The notes beneath the pieces were generated by a model that saw nothing but the letters and a program-made list of their open reading frames with translations, was not told the origin of the DNA and did not search any database. Positions 17,460 to 27,514 of a DNA stretch of 64,000 bases are shown one piece after another. Position numbers and translations under genes: made by a program. Numbering within the stretch: the stretch's first letter is position 1; the number at the start of each line of letters is the position of its first letter. The stretch is from Paucibacter sediminis (GTDB taxonomy: Bacteria; Pseudomonadota; Gammaproteobacteria; Burkholderiales; Burkholderiaceae_C). The DNA lies in the NCBI RefSeq assembly GCF_030254645.1, contig NZ_CP116346.1, positions 4,939,001-5,003,000 on the forward strand, given 5' to 3'.

Positions 17460-18707
17460 TCAAGCCAAGGTGGCCGCGGCCTCGTGGCAGCGGGCGCGCC
17501 GCTCGGCATCACCATCGCGACCGGCCAGATCGGCCAAGGTCAGCCAGCTGCGGCGACGTGCTGCCACCGAGAGTGCGCGGTCGCCGCCCGCCTGCTCCAG
17601 CATCAGCCGTGCCTTGCCCCAGAGCTGGCGCTCGGCCAAGGCATGGCCCAGGGCATAAGCCATGTAGTTGTCGCGCGGGAAACGCTGCGCGGCCTGCTCC
17701 AGGCGCTGCAGCCATTCGGGGCCCATGCCGGGCATGCAGGCCACCAGGGCCTCGGCCAAAGCCACGCGCTCATCGGCGCCCAGCTCGGCAATCTCCTCCC
17801 AGGCCGGGCGCAACCAACCGCGCCCATCGTCCGGCGCGCCCAGCGCGGCCGCACATTGCGCCGCACGGGCGGCCACGAAGACATCGCGCCGATCGGCCGC
17901 ATCGAGGTGCTGCCAGATGCTGCGCAGCTGGTCCACATCGCGCGCTGATTCCAGCGCCTCGAAGGCCAGCGAGCGCAGCAGGCCCTGCGCCGCCAGCTTG
18001 GAAAAGCCCTGGTGCTTGGCGAGCAAACGCGCCGTGCGCAAGGCCTCCAGCGGCTGCTTGGCCATGCGTGCGGCCTGCAGCTTGAGGCGCAGGGCCTGGG
18101 TGCGGCGCGCCACGCCGGGGCTCAGATCGCTCAGCAGCGCCAGCGCGCGGCTGGCGTCGCGGTCGTCCAGCGCCCATTCGGCGGCCAGCAGGCGGGCGCC
18201 CTCTTCCTGCGCCTTAGCCTGGGGCGAGCGCTGCGCCAGTTCCAGGGCCAGTTGCAGCTGCTCGTCGCGGCGGCGCTTGTCCTGCATGCGGTGCGCGCTC
18301 TGCGCGCCCAGCAGATGGCCCAGCGCCATGAAGCCGGCATCCTGGGCCAGATCGGGCGTCTGCGCCTGGATGCTCAGCGCCTTCTGCGCGGCCTTCTGGG
18401 CGCGCCCGTAACGCGCGCCGAAATACTCGCCCAGCGCATCGCGCAGCGCCAGCTGGGCGCTGCGTTCGCGCTGCGCCAACCGCCACTCGCGCGCGCGCCG
18501 CGGCAGCGTGGTGAGCGAATCGATCGCCTTGATGACCGTCACCAGCGCAAAGCAGCTGCCCACCAGGGTGAGCAGGAACAGATTCAGCGAGACGTCGAGG
18601 CGCCAGCCATTCCAGTAGAAGCTGGCCAAACCATCGTTGCTGCCCAGGGTCAGGGCCGCCACCACCGCCACTGCGAACAGCAGCACCAACCAGATCACCG
18701 TGCGCAT
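17460..18707 (-). CDS. hemY: HemY, TPR membrane protein of the heme operon
   Basis: The 415-residue protein is proteobacterial HemY, not the Gram-positive protoporphyrinogen oxidase of the same name. Two N-terminal membrane helices (VIWLVLLFAVAVVAALTL, then LNLFLLTLVGSCFALVTVI) flank the conserved FYWNGWRLDVSL segment. A long helical TPR-type region follows, with MALGHLLGAQSAHRMQDKRRRDEQL and the late DNYMAYALGHALAERQLWGKA. Its exact role in late heme synthesis is not settled; it is thought to scaffold heme enzymes. It is the last gene of hemC-D-X-Y, 17 bp after hemX. Confidence 0.9.
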   Translation of the reverse strand: MRTVIWLVLLFAVAVVAALTLGSNDGLASFYWNGWRLDVSLNLFLLTLVGSCFALVTVIKAIDSLTTLPRRAREWRLAQRERSAQLALRDALGEYFGARYGRAQKAAQKALSIQAQTPDLAQDAGFMALGHLLGAQSAHRMQDKRRRDEQLQLALELAQRSPQAKAQEEGARLLAAEWALDDRDASRALALLSDLSPGVARRTQALRLKLQAARMAKQPLEALRTARLLAKHQGFSKLAAQGLLRSLAFEALESARDVDQLRSIWQHLDAADRRDVFVAARAAQCAAALGAPDDGRGWLRPAWEEIAELGADERVALAEALVACMPGMGPEWLQRLEQAAQRFPRDNYMAYALGHALAERQLWGKARLMLEQAGGDRALSVAARRRSWLTLADLAGRDGDAERRARCHEAAATLA

Positions 18708-18724
18708 GGGGATCGGGCTCCGGA

Positions 18725-19831
18725 TCAGCGGCCCGCGGCGGCCAGAGCCGCCAGCGTGTCATCGGGGCGTGGCACCGCCACCTGGCGCGCCTGCCCCACC
18801 ACCTGACGCAGCAGCTCATTGGCCGCCGCGACCTTGCGTGAGCGCGCATCGAAGTAGCGATCCAGCATGCCGAGGGTGTCGCGCAGGTCGCTCTGCGCGG
18901 TTTCGAACTGCCGGCTCAACAGCGCCAGCCTGGCGTTCAACAGGCGCAGCTTGATGTTCTCGCGCAGGAAATAGGCTTGCTCCGGCGCCATCAGCATGGC
19001 CTCGGGGTGGTTGATGCGCGTCACCCGCAAGAGCGACTTGGCTTCCTGCCAGGCCAGCCCGGCGGTCTCGCCCCAGCGCTGCTGCACCAGCTCCCACCAG
19101 CCGGCCATGCCGGGCTCGATCGGCTTGGCGGCGGGCTTTGGGGCTGGCTTGGTGTCAGGTCTTGCCTGGCGCGCCACCGCGGGCTCGCCGGCCTTGTCGG
19201 CTGCGGACAGCAGGGGCAGCTCATCGACCAGGCGCACCACCTCGTCGAGCTTGATGCTGAGGGTGGAGACGTCGACCACGCTGATCGCCTTGACGCGGTC
19301 CAGGTCGCGCACCACGGCGCGGCGCACGCCCTCCAGGCGCGGCTGCTTGTAGCGCACCAGGCGCTCGTCGGCCTGCTTGAGCGCGGCCACCAGGGGCTCG
19401 GCGCTGCCGGTGATGCTGGTCTGCTGCAGAGCCACCCGCAGCGAGGCTTCGATATCGCCCACCACGTTCTCGTCGCGCGATCTCGACATCGATTGAATCA
19501 GCTCTTCCAGCTGGCCGCGCTGCAGCGAGACCTCGGCCAGGCGCGCGTCCAGCAGGGCCACCTTGGCGGCGGTGTCGCGGCTCAGGTCCTGCGACTGCTT
19601 GGCCTGGTTGGCGGCCTCCTGGGCCGCCGCCTGGCTGCTGTCCTGGCGGCGCACCAGCTCCTGCTCCAGATTGCGCAGCCGGCTGTTGCTCTGCCAGGCC
19701 AGCACCAGGGCCACCAGGGTGCAGACTGCCAGGCCCGCGGCCAGCGCCGGCATCAGCATCGAAGGGCGCGAGGTGGCCGCTGCCAGGGGCTGCGGCACCG
19801 CGTCTTGAAGGGGGTTGGGAAGCTCGCTCAC
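18725..19831 (-). CDS. hemX: HemX-like membrane protein (uroporphyrinogen-III C-methyltransferase annotation)
   Basis: The 368-residue product has one N-terminal membrane anchor (MLMPALAAGLAVCTLVALVLA) and then a periplasmic coiled-coil (NSRLRNLEQELVRRQDSSQ onward), with conserved HemX features such as QRGQLEELIQ, ADERLVRYKQPRLEGVR and the late PEQAYFLRENIKLRLLNARLALL. Despite a frequent database name it shows no methyltransferase motifs. The best start is GTG 19831 (VSELPNPLQ), 26 bp after hemD; the first ATG (19759) would leave almost nothing before the membrane helix. It lies between hemD and hemY as in other proteobacteria. Confidence 0.85.
   Translation of the reverse strand: MSELPNPLQDAVPQPLAAATSRPSMLMPALAAGLAVCTLVALVLAWQSNSRLRNLEQELVRRQDSSQAAAQEAANQAKQSQDLSRDTAAKVALLDARLAEVSLQRGQLEELIQSMSRSRDENVVGDIEASLRVALQQTSITGSAEPLVAALKQADERLVRYKQPRLEGVRRAVVRDLDRVKAISVVDVSTLSIKLDEVVRLVDELPLLSAADKAGEPAVARQARPDTKPAPKPAAKPIEPGMAGWWELVQQRWGETAGLAWQEAKSLLRVTRINHPEAMLMAPEQAYFLRENIKLRLLNARLALLSRQFETAQSDLRDTLGMLDRYFDARSRKVAAANELLRQVVGQARQVAVPRPDDTLAALAAAGR
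19154..19164 (+). repeat. Dispersed 11-mer GTCAGGTCTTG, copy 2
   Basis: Exact copy inside hemX, followed by C; here preceded by T rather than GG. On the gene strand it spells part of Ala-Arg-Pro-Asp-Thr, a different reading phase from the Gly-Gln-Val-Leu copies. Confidence 0.7.
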
Positions 19832-19857
19832 GTTGGCGCAGATTGTAGGGTCCGCAC

Positions 19858-20640
19858 CTAGAGGCTTCGCAGCGCCGCGGCGATGGCGCCGGGCTCGGGT
19901 CGCGCCAAAACCACATGCCCACATCCGAGGGCTTTCGCGCGCTCGGCAATGCGCTCATGGGTGGCGATCGCCAGGCTGCGCGACCAGACCGCGCCGGGCC
20001 CGGCCAACTGCTGCAGATGGCCGATGGCCTCGGAACTGCTGAACAGCCAGACCATGCGCTCGGGCGCGGCCAGCGCGGCGTCCAGCAGCCCCCGCTCGGC
20101 GGGGTCCAGCTGCGGGCAGGCGCGCCGGTAGACGGAGATCTGCCGCACCTGGGCGCCGCGCTCCTGCAGGCGCTCGGCTAGCCAGTCGCGCCCGCCGTCG
20201 CCGCGCAGGATCAGCGCCAGCCGGCCGGCCCAGTCGCGCCCGGCCAACAAGGGCCAGAGATGTTCGGAGTCGAAGCTGGCCGCGTCCGCCGGCGGTTGCA
20301 CGATCAGCTCGGCCGGCACGCCCGCCGCGCGCAAGGCCAGGGCACTGCCGGGGCCGACCGTGGCCGCCAGCGTCGCGCCCGGCCAGGCCATGCCGGCGGG
20401 TTGGGCCGCGAAGAAGGCGGCCACCGCATTGGGGCTGACGAACATGGCCAGCGCCGCCCGCGGCAGCTCACGCCAGGCCAGCGCCGCGGCGTCCGGCGCC
20501 ATGCCGGGCTGGATGGCGATCAGCGGCAGCACCGCCGTCGGCACGCCCTGCGCCGCCATGCGCGCCACCCAGTCCTCAGCCTGGGCGCGGGGCCGCGTCA
20601 GCAGCAGCGTTCGCTCGCTCGAGCCCGGCTGCACGGCCAC
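19858..20640 (-). CDS. hemD: Uroporphyrinogen-III synthase
   Basis: HemD cyclises hydroxymethylbilane with inversion of ring D. The 260-residue sequence is poorly conserved as usual, but shows LLLTRPRAQAEDWVARM at the start, FVSPNAVAAFF, VGPGSALALRAAGV and the late WLFSSSEAIGHL with AIATHERIAERAKALG. It begins with GTG at 20640 directly abutting the hemC stop (TGAGTG), so it is coupled to hemC. Function rests on motifs plus position. Confidence 0.92.
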   Translation of the reverse strand: MAVQPGSSERTLLLTRPRAQAEDWVARMAAQGVPTAVLPLIAIQPGMAPDAAALAWRELPRAALAMFVSPNAVAAFFAAQPAGMAWPGATLAATVGPGSALALRAAGVPAELIVQPPADAASFDSEHLWPLLAGRDWAGRLALILRGDGGRDWLAERLQERGAQVRQISVYRRACPQLDPAERGLLDAALAAPERMVWLFSSSEAIGHLQQLAGPGAVWSRSLAIATHERIAERAKALGCGHVVLARPEPGAIAAALRSL

Positions 20641-21570
20641 TCAGGCGGCCGCCAGGTAGGCGCTGGCGCCCTGCTCGCGCAGCGCCTGCGCCACCCGCTC
20701 GCCCAGCGCGCGCGCTTCGGCCTCGTTGCGCGGCTGGCCGCGGCCCAGCGTCTTCAGCAGCGGTTTGTCATGGTGCTCGGGATGGCCCAGCGCGGCCGCG
20801 AGCTGCAACTCGCCGCCCTCCCATACCGCGTGCGCCGCCAGCGGCATGCTGCAGCTGCCACCCAGGGCGCGCGACACCGCGCGCTCCGCCTGCGTGGCCA
20901 GCCAGGTGGGTTCGTGCATCAGGCCGGCGAGCTGCTGGCTCAGCGTCGCGGCATCGGCGCGCACCTCCAGGCCCAGGGCGCCCTGGCCGGCGCAGGGAAT
21001 CATCTCGTCCACCGCGAACAGGCTGCGGATGCGCTCGGCCAGGCCCAGGCGCTTGAGCCCGGCGGCCGCCAGCACGATGGCGTCGTAGCCGCCTTCGTCC
21101 AGCTTGCGCAGGCGCGTGTCGAGATTGCCGCGCAGCGGCTCGATGCGCAGATCGGGGCGCAGATTCTTCAGTTGCACCACGCGGCGCAGGCTCGAGGTGC
21201 CCACCACCGCGCCCTGCGGCAGCTCGGCCAAGTTGGCGTAGCGGTTCGAGACGAAGGCGTCGCGCGGGTCCTCGCGCTCCAGGATGCTCACCAGGGCAAA
21301 GCCCTCGGGCAGGTCCATGGGCACGTCCTTGAGCGAGTGCACCGCCAGGTGGGCACGGCCCTCCTCCAGCGCCGTCTCCAGCTCCTTCACGAACAGACCC
21401 TTGCCTCCCACCTTGGAGAGCGCGCGGTCGAGGATCTGGTCGCCGCGGGTGGTCATGCCCAGCAGGCCCACATCGAGTTTCAGGCGTTCGGCCAAGAGGG
21501 CCTGCACATGCTCGGCCTGCCACAGCGCGAGGCGGCTTTCGCGCGTCGCGATCAAGAGTTGTTGCGTCAT
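20641..21570 (-). CDS. hemC: Porphobilinogen deaminase (hydroxymethylbilane synthase)
   Basis: HemC polymerises four porphobilinogens on a dipyrromethane cofactor. The 309-residue protein has the cofactor-attachment Cys in [14 protein letters not shown], plus [49 protein letters not shown] and RGNLDTRL. It is first in the hemC-D-X-Y operon. A TAGCAT hexamer ends 6 nt before ATG 21570, so the mRNA may be leaderless. The 119-bp gap separates it from divergent ppc. Confidence 0.97.
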   Translation of the reverse strand: MTQQLLIATRESRLALWQAEHVQALLAERLKLDVGLLGMTTRGDQILDRALSKVGGKGLFVKELETALEEGRAHLAVHSLKDVPMDLPEGFALVSILEREDPRDAFVSNRYANLAELPQGAVVGTSSLRRVVQLKNLRPDLRIEPLRGNLDTRLRKLDEGGYDAIVLAAAGLKRLGLAERIRSLFAVDEMIPCAGQGALGLEVRADAATLSQQLAGLMHEPTWLATQAERAVSRALGGSCSMPLAAHAVWEGGELQLAAALGHPEHHDKPLLKTLGRGQPRNEAEARALGERVAQALREQGASAYLAAA

Positions 21571-21576
21571 GCCCTC

Positions 21577-21582
21577 ATGCTA
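21577..21582 (-). promoter_or_regulatory. Candidate -10 directly before hemC
   Basis: TAGCAT on the minus strand, followed by GAGGGC, ends 6 nt before the hemC ATG. GAGGG is too close to the ATG to serve as a normal ribosome-binding site. Confidence 0.35.
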
Positions 21583-21689
21583 GCGCAGCCCGGTGCGACC
21601 CCATTCCGGCTTGCGCAAAGAAACTGTTAAAGTCGAAAACTGGTAACTTGGTTACACGCGCCTCACCTCCAACGCCCCAACTCCAGACC

Positions 21690-24530
21690 ATGCCAGCCCG
21701 ACCAGCCCATCCCGCGCCACGCGCCGTCAAGACGGCCGTCAACACCACCAAGGCCGCAGCCAAGGACAAGAACGCGCCCCTGATGCACGACATCCGCCTT
21801 CTGGGCCGCATCCTCGGTGAGGTGATCCGCGAGCAGGAGGGCCGCGACGCCTATGAGCTGGTGGAGCGCATCCGCAAGCTCTCGGTGGCCTTCCGCCTGA
21901 AGCGCGATACGCAGGCCGGCAAGAGCTTCGACAAGCTGCTGAAGAGCCTCTCGGGCGAGCAGACCGTGAGCGTGATCCGCGCCTTCAGCTATTTCTCGCA
22001 CCTGGCCAATATCGCCGAGGACCGCCACCATGTGCGCCGCCGCGAGATCCACGAGCGCGCCGGCAGCCTGCAGCCGGGCTCGCTCGCCTATGCCTTGGAG
22101 CGCCTGCACGAGGCCGGCGTGCGCCCGGCCGAGGTGGCCAAGACCCTGCAGCATGGCTTCATCTCGCCGGTGCTGACCGCCCACCCCACCGAGGTGCAGC
22201 GCAAGAGCATCCTGGACGCCGAGCGCGCCATTGCCGAGCTGGTGGGCCAGCGCGACACCCTGCACACCGAGCGCGAGCTGCGCGACAACGAGACCCTGAT
22301 GCGCGCCCGCATCACCCAGCTTTGGCAGACGCGCATGCTGCGCTACTCCAAGCTGACGGTGGCCGACGAGATCGAGAACGCGCTCTCCTACTACCACGCC
22401 ACCTTTCTGCGCCAGATCCCCAAGCTCTACGCCGAGCTGGAAGAGGCCCTGCCCGGCCACGAGTTCAAGAGCTTTCTGCGTATGGGCCACTGGATCGGCG
22501 GCGATCGCGACGGCAATCCCAACGTCACTGCTGTGACGCTGCGCCATGCGATGAAGCGCCAGGGCGAGGTGGCGCTGCGCCACTACCTCACCGAGCTGCA
22601 TGAGCTGGGCGCCGAACTCTCGATCTCGGCCCGCCTGGCCAGCATCAGCCCCGAGCTGCAACTGCTGGCCGAGCGCAGCCCGGATCGCAACGAGCACCGC
22701 ATGGACGAGCCCTACCGCCGGGCGTTGACCGGCATGTATGCGCGCCTGGCCGCCACCCTGCACGAGCTCACCGGCACCGAGGCGCTGCGCCATGCCGTGG
22801 CCCCGCAGGACCCCTATCTGAGCCCCGAGGAGCTGCTGGCCGATCTGCGCATCATCGAAAGCTCGCTGCGCAGCCACCATGCCGAGGCGCTGATCGCGCC
22901 GCGGCTGAAGCCGCTGATGCGCGCCATCCAGGTGTTCGGTTTCCATCTCGCCACGCTGGACCTGCGCCAGAGCTCCGACCAGCACGAGGCCGTGGTGGCC
23001 GAGCTGCTGAAGGCCGCGCGCATCCAGGCCGATTACAGCGCGCTCAGCGAGGCCGAGCGCCGCGGCCTGCTGCTGAGCCTGCTGCAGGACGCCCGCCCGC
23101 TGCGCGTGATCGGCGCGGTCTACAGCGAGCGGGCCCAGGGCGAGCTGGCCATCTTCGAGGCCGCGCGCGAGGTGCTGCAGCGCTTCGGCCGCGAGGCCCT
23201 GCGCCACTACATCATCAGCCACACCGAGTCGGTGAGCGATCTGCTCGAGGTGATGCTGCTGCTCAAGGAGGTCGGGCTGCTGCGCGGCACGCTGGATGGC
23301 GAGGCCATCAGCGACCTGATCGTCGTGCCGCTGTTCGAGACCATCGGCGATCTGCGCGAGGCCCCCGGCATCATGCGCGAGTTCTACGCCCTGCCCGGCA
23401 TTGCCGCGCTGGTGCAGCGCTCGGGCGGCGAGCAGGACATCATGCTGGGCTACTCCGACTCCAACAAGGACGGCGGCGTGTTCACCAGCTCCTGGGAGCT
23501 CTACCGCGCCGAGATCGCGCTGGTGGAGCTGTTCGAGGCGCTCAAGGCCCAGCACCAGCCCGTCACCCTGCGCCTCTTCCATGGCCGCGGCGGCACGGTG
23601 GGCCGCGGCGGCGGCCCCAGCTACCAGGCCATCCTGGCCCAGCCCCCCGGCACGGTGAACGGCCAGATCCGCCTCACCGAACAGGGCGAGGTGATCGCCT
23701 CCAAATACGCCAACCCCGAGATCGGCCGGCGCAATCTCGAGACCCTGGTGGCCGCCACGCTGGAAGCGACCCTGCTGCACCCCACCAAGAGCGCGCCCAG
23801 GAGCTTCCTCGAAGCCGCACAGGCGCTTTCGGACGCCAGCTTCAAGGCCTACCGCGGCCTGGTCTACGACACGCCCGGCTTCGCCGAGTATTTCTTCGCC
23901 TCCACGCCGATCCGCGAGATTGCCGAGCTGAACATCGGCTCGCGCCCGGCCTCGCGCAAGGCCACCCGCGCCATCGAGGACCTGCGCGCCATTCCCTGGG
24001 GCTTCAGCTGGGGCCAGTCGCGCATCGCCCTGCCGGGCTGGTGCGGGTTCGGCTCGGGGGTGGAGGCCTTCCTGGGCAAGGAGCCGGCCCAGCGCGCGCA
24101 AAACCTGACCCTGCTCAAGCGCATGGTCAAGCAATGGCCCTTCTTCCGCACCCTGCTGTCCAACCTGGACATGGTGCTGGCCAAGACCGATCTGGACATC
24201 GCCGCGCGCTATGTCGAGCTGGTGGAGAACAAGCGCCTGGGCAAAAAGATCTTCGAGGCGGTGAAGGCCGAGTTCCAGCGCACCCAGGAGGCGCTGGCGC
24301 TGATCACCGGCGAGCACAAGCGCCTGGCTGCCAACCCGGCGCTGGCGCGCTCGATCGAGCACCGCTTCCCCTATATCGATCCGCTCAACCACCTGCAGGT
24401 CGAGCTGATGCGGCGCTACCGCGCGGTGGCGCCCGAGCAGCGCGCCGAGGACCCCAGCATGGAACGCGTGCAGCGCGGCATCCATCTGTCGATCAACGGC
24501 ATCGCGGCGGGCCTGCGCAACACCGGTTGA
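21690..24530 (+). CDS. ppc: Phosphoenolpyruvate carboxylase
   Basis: This anaplerotic enzyme makes oxaloacetate from PEP and bicarbonate. Key motifs are [13 protein letters not shown] (catalytic His), [33 protein letters not shown] and the mobile loop [19 protein letters not shown]; it ends RNTG as expected. From ATG 21690 it has 946 residues, longer than the 883 of the E. coli enzyme because of a basic, Ala/Thr-rich leader of about 30 residues before [18 protein letters not shown] 21783 is therefore an alternative start. It is divergent from hemC. TAAAGT at 21629-21634 is a weak -10 candidate. Confidence 0.96.
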   Translation: MPARPAHPAPRAVKTAVNTTKAAAKDKNAPLMHDIRLLGRILGEVIREQEGRDAYELVERIRKLSVAFRLKRDTQAGKSFDKLLKSLSGEQTVSVIRAFSYFSHLANIAEDRHHVRRREIHERAGSLQPGSLAYALERLHEAGVRPAEVAKTLQHGFISPVLTAHPTEVQRKSILDAERAIAELVGQRDTLHTERELRDNETLMRARITQLWQTRMLRYSKLTVADEIENALSYYHATFLRQIPKLYAELEEALPGHEFKSFLRMGHWIGGDRDGNPNVTAVTLRHAMKRQGEVALRHYLTELHELGAELSISARLASISPELQLLAERSPDRNEHRMDEPYRRALTGMYARLAATLHELTGTEALRHAVAPQDPYLSPEELLADLRIIESSLRSHHAEALIAPRLKPLMRAIQVFGFHLATLDLRQSSDQHEAVVAELLKAARIQADYSALSEAERRGLLLSLLQDARPLRVIGAVYSERAQGELAIFEAAREVLQRFGREALRHYIISHTESVSDLLEVMLLLKEVGLLRGTLDGEAISDLIVVPLFETIGDLREAPGIMREFYALPGIAALVQRSGGEQDIMLGYSDSNKDGGVFTSSWELYRAEIALVELFEALKAQHQPVTLRLFHGRGGTVGRGGGPSYQAILAQPPGTVNGQIRLTEQGEVIASKYANPEIGRRNLETLVAATLEATLLHPTKSAPRSFLEAAQALSDASFKAYRGLVYDTPGFAEYFFASTPIREIAELNIGSRPASRKATRAIEDLRAIPWGFSWGQSRIALPGWCGFGSGVEAFLGKEPAQRAQNLTLLKRMVKQWPFFRTLLSNLDMVLAKTDLDIAARYVELVENKRLGKKIFEAVKAEFQRTQEALALITGEHKRLAANPALARSIEHRFPYIDPLNHLQVELMRRYRAVAPEQRAEDPSMERVQRGIHLSINGIAAGLRNTG

Positions 24531-24605
24531 TTGCCCAGCGCCCCGCTCGTCCTGTAAGCTCGGCGCACCCCACCCCGGGTGCTTGCTGGAAGGCACAGGA
24601 CGAGC

Positions 24606-26228
24606 ATGCGCGCCGACACCCCCTACTCCCGGATCGAGGCCCTCGTGGTCGACGACATGGCCACGCAGCAGACCACGCTGCGCGGCCAGCTGGGCATGCT
24701 GGGCATCCACAAGATCGAGGGCGCCAGCTCGGCCGAGGAGGCGCTGCGCCATGTGCGCGCCAAGCCCTTCGGCCTGATCCTGTGCGACTACAACCTCAAC
24801 CACAAGACCGACGGCCAGCAGCTGCTGGAATACCTGCGCGAGCACCAGCTGCTGGCGCCGGACTGCCTGTTCTTCATGATCACGGCCGAGAACAGCTACC
24901 TCTCGGTGGCCGCCGCCAGCGAGCACCTGCCCGACGCCTACCTGCTCAAGCCCATCACCGCGGGTGACATCGAAGACCGCCTCAAGGCCCAGCTTGAAAA
25001 GCGCCAGGCCCTGCTGGACATCCACAAGCAGCTCGGCCGCAAGGACCTGCCCGCCGCGCTGAAGGCCTGCGACACCCTGCTGGCCAAGAAGGACCGCTGG
25101 ACCATGCAGGCCCTGCAGCTCAAGGGTCAGGTCTTGCTGGAGCTGGGCGCGCTGGACGAGGCGCGCGCCGTCTACCAGCAGGCGCTGGAGCTGCGCCCGC
25201 AGCTGATCTGGGCCCAGCTGGGCCAGGCACGCGCGCTCCGAGCCGCCGGCCGCTTTGATGAGACCGTGCAGCTGATGCGCGAACTCATCGGCAGCGCCGA
25301 GGGCGCCAAGAACCTGGCCGCGCACGAGCTGCTGGCGCAGGCCCTGGAGGCCATGAACCGCCAGGACGAGGCGCTGGCGGTGCTCAAGCAGGCGGCCGAG
25401 ATCGTGCCCTCGGCCAAGCGCATGCGCACGCTGGCCGAAAGCGCCTACCGCAATGGCGATACCGAGCTGGCCAAGCAAAGCCTGGCGCGCGCGCTCAAGT
25501 CCAGCCAGGGCTCGCTGAGCGCCCAGCCCATGGATGCGCTGGTGCTGGCCCAGGCCCATATCGATCTGGGCGAGGCCAAGGAGGCGCTGGCGGTGCTGGT
25601 CGACCCGCCCGGCAAGGTGCAGCGCAGCGCCGAACAGGCCGCCGCCATGCTGGCGCTGAGCGCCCAGGCCCATGCCCTGCTGGGCGAGGCCGAGAAGGCG
25701 CGCGAGCTGGCCGAGCAGGCGCTGGCCGAGACGCCACAGGCCAAGGCCGACTTCGCCACCATCGCGGTGGCGCGCGCCGCCCTCGCCACCGGCCAGGCCG
25801 AGCGCGGGCTGGCCCTGCTGGGCAAGGTGGTCAGCGCCGACCACGAGAATGCGCGCATGCAGCAGCTCGTCAGCAAGGCCTTGCGCGACACCGGGCACGA
25901 GGCCGAGATCGCCAACATCGTCACCGCCACCAGCGGCGGCCTGAAGACGCGGCTGCACCAGGCCAAGCTGGCGCTGCGCGCCGGCCGGCTCGACGAAGCG
26001 CTGGCGGCCCTGGAGGCGGAGCTGCACGCCTTCCCGGAGAACACCACCGTGCTGATGGAATGCGCGCAGATGAACTGCATGGTGCTGCGCCTGCGCAAGC
26101 AGCTGGATGCCCAGCGCGTCGAGCAGGTGCGCGGCTATCTGAGCCGCCTGGAGCGCCTCTTGCCGGGCCACGACCGCGTCGCCCAGATGCGCAAATACCT
26201 GCGCGACACCCTCAGCGCCCTGGCATGA
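24606..26228 (+). CDS. Response regulator with C-terminal TPR domain
   Basis: The 540-residue protein begins with a receiver domain (1-125): acidic pocket Asp16-Asp17 in LVVDDMA, phospho-acceptor Asp61 in LCDYNL, and Lys in LLKPIT. The rest is a long array of TPR-like helical pairs (about 130-535; for example KDRWTMQALQLKGQVLLELGALDEARAVYQQAL) and contains no DNA-binding or enzyme domain. It probably acts through protein-protein contacts controlled by phosphorylation. The stop overlaps the start of a small histidine kinase gene (ATGA at 26225-26228), the likely partner. TAAGCT at 24555-24560 is a candidate -10. Confidence 0.88.
   Translation: MRADTPYSRIEALVVDDMATQQTTLRGQLGMLGIHKIEGASSAEEALRHVRAKPFGLILCDYNLNHKTDGQQLLEYLREHQLLAPDCLFFMITAENSYLSVAAASEHLPDAYLLKPITAGDIEDRLKAQLEKRQALLDIHKQLGRKDLPAALKACDTLLAKKDRWTMQALQLKGQVLLELGALDEARAVYQQALELRPQLIWAQLGQARALRAAGRFDETVQLMRELIGSAEGAKNLAAHELLAQALEAMNRQDEALAVLKQAAEIVPSAKRMRTLAESAYRNGDTELAKQSLARALKSSQGSLSAQPMDALVLAQAHIDLGEAKEALAVLVDPPGKVQRSAEQAAAMLALSAQAHALLGEAEKARELAEQALAETPQAKADFATIAVARAALATGQAERGLALLGKVVSADHENARMQQLVSKALRDTGHEAEIANIVTATSGGLKTRLHQAKLALRAGRLDEALAALEAELHAFPENTTVLMECAQMNCMVLRLRKQLDAQRVEQVRGYLSRLERLLPGHDRVAQMRKYLRDTLSALA
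25126..25136 (+). repeat. Dispersed 11-mer GTCAGGTCTTG, copy 3
   Basis: Exact copy inside the receiver-TPR gene, extended to GGGTCAGGTCTTGC. In frame it reads GGT CAG GTC TTG (Gly-Gln-Val-Leu), with GGT and TTG in place of the GGC and CTG that dominate this gene. Confidence 0.75.
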
Positions 26229-26836
26229 ACCGCGAACTGCTGGCCCTGCTGATCCATGACCTGAAGAACCAGCTGGGGGTGCTGGAGGCCGAGCTGGCGC
26301 AGTTGGAGCGGCGGCCCGAGGCCGAGCTGGCGCACCGCGCCCACCAGCATTGCGCCCAGCTGCGCCAGCGCCTGATCGCCTACCTGACGCTTTACGGCGC
26401 CGACGGCAGCCGCCTGCTGGCGCAGGCCTCGGACGAGTCGCCGCAGGCCTTTCTGCAAGGCCTGCTGCATGTGGATTCGCGCCCCGACCATGCGCCGCTG
26501 CGCCTGGGGCCCTGCAGCAGCGCGCCGGCCTTCTGGTACTTCGACCCGCGGCTGGTGCGCCTGGCCCTGGAGGCGGCGCTGCAGAACGCCTGGCGCTTCG
26601 CGCGCAGCGAGGTGGTGCTGGATGCCGGCGTGCGCGACGGCCAGCTGGTGTTCTCGGTGGACGACGACGGCCCCGGCCTGGGCAGCGCCGACCCCTCGGC
26701 CCAATCCTCCACCGGCCTGGGCCAGGAACTCTGCGCGGCGGTGGCGCGCGCCCACCAGCTCGGCGCGCGCTGCGGCAGCGTCAGCCTGCTGGACCGTCCC
26801 GGCGGCGGCACGCGCTTTGAAATCCTGCTGCCTTGA
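26225..26836 (+). CDS. Small sensor-less histidine kinase
   Basis: The 203-residue protein starts directly with a dimerisation/H-box helix (LLIHDLKNQLGVLEAELAQLE, His11) and then has a short HATPase domain with N-box ALQNAWRFA, G1 box DDDGPGLG, GLGQELC and G2-like GGGTRFEILLP. There is no membrane segment or sensor domain, so input must come from a partner protein. It overlaps the receiver-TPR gene by 4 bp and probably phosphorylates it. The N-box is unusually degenerate and the HATPase domain compact, so kinase activity is likely but not certain. Confidence 0.8.
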   Translation: MNRELLALLIHDLKNQLGVLEAELAQLERRPEAELAHRAHQHCAQLRQRLIAYLTLYGADGSRLLAQASDESPQAFLQGLLHVDSRPDHAPLRLGPCSSAPAFWYFDPRLVRLALEAALQNAWRFARSEVVLDAGVRDGQLVFSVDDDGPGLGSADPSAQSSTGLGQELCAAVARAHQLGARCGSVSLLDRPGGGTRFEILLP

Positions 26837-26909
26837 ATGAGCCGGCCTGCCCCCTAACTTCCTCGCTGGGCGGCGGCTACACTGCCGCCACTTTCAGCCT
26901 CCCGCCGCC

Positions 26910-27506
26910 ATGACCAGCGCCCCTGCCCAGCCCGCCCCGGGCGACACCGTCGAAGCCATGACCGTGCTGTTGCAGGCCTGGAAAAAGGGCGACGGCGCCG
27001 CCTTCGAACGCGTGGTGCAGGCGGTGCATGGCGAGTTCCTGCGCATGGCGGCCTCGCGTCTGCGCGGCCACGACGCCGCCACCCTGGCCAAGGGCGATGT
27101 GGTGAACGAGGCCATGCTGCGCCTGATGGCCGCGCCCAGCGACTGGCAGAACCGCGCGCACTTCTTCGCCACCGTCTCGCTGACCATGCGCAGCGTGCTG
27201 CGCGAGCATGCGCGCGCGCGCCTCGCCGACAAGCGCGGCGGCGGCCGCGTGCAGCTCACCCTCAGCTCGGCGGCGCTGGGCGAGGAATCGATGGCGGCCG
27301 ATCTGCTCACCCTGGACGCGCTGCTGGACCAGCTCGGCGCCCACGACCCGCGCGGCGCCCAGGTGCTGGAGCTGACCTATTTCGCCGGCCTGCAGCGCGC
27401 CGATATCGCCGAGGTGCTGGCCATCTCGGTGCCCACGGTGGACCGCGAGCTGCGCTTCGCGCGCGCCTGGCTGGCCGAACAACTGGGCCGCGAGCTGGAA
27501 GCCTGA
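26910..27506 (+). CDS. ECF-type RNA polymerase sigma factor (TIGR02999-like)
   Basis: The 198-residue protein has sigma region 2 (FERVVQAVHGEFLRMAASRLRG, then VVNEAMLRLM and RAHFFATVSLTMRSVLREHAR) and region 4 (LELTYFAGLQRADIAEVLAI with SVPTVDRELRFARAWL). The RAHFFA and RLADKRGGGR segments are typical of the TIGR02999 group. No anti-sigma gene is present; the next gene, 8 bp downstream, is a Ser/Thr kinase, as in sigma-kinase pairs where kinase phosphorylation activates the sigma factor. TACACT (26878-26883) with a GC-rich flank is a possible -10. I propose it controls the downstream surface-protein genes. Confidence 0.92.
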   Translation: MTSAPAQPAPGDTVEAMTVLLQAWKKGDGAAFERVVQAVHGEFLRMAASRLRGHDAATLAKGDVVNEAMLRLMAAPSDWQNRAHFFATVSLTMRSVLREHARARLADKRGGGRVQLTLSSAALGEESMAADLLTLDALLDQLGAHDPRGAQVLELTYFAGLQRADIAEVLAISVPTVDRELRFARAWLAEQLGRELEA

Positions 27507-27514
27507 GAGCGGGC

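Noticed and set aside
18725-19831. Functional uroporphyrinogen-III methyltransferase
   Set aside because: There are no SAM-binding motifs; the sequence is a membrane-anchored coiled coil, so that database name is misleading.
21663-26171. A minus-strand open frame of about 1500 codons antisense to ppc and the receiver-TPR gene
   Set aside because: It crosses two clear genes, is rich in Gln/His/Leu/Gly/Ala low-complexity text and has no domain motifs; long antisense frames are expected in GC-rich codon-biased DNA.
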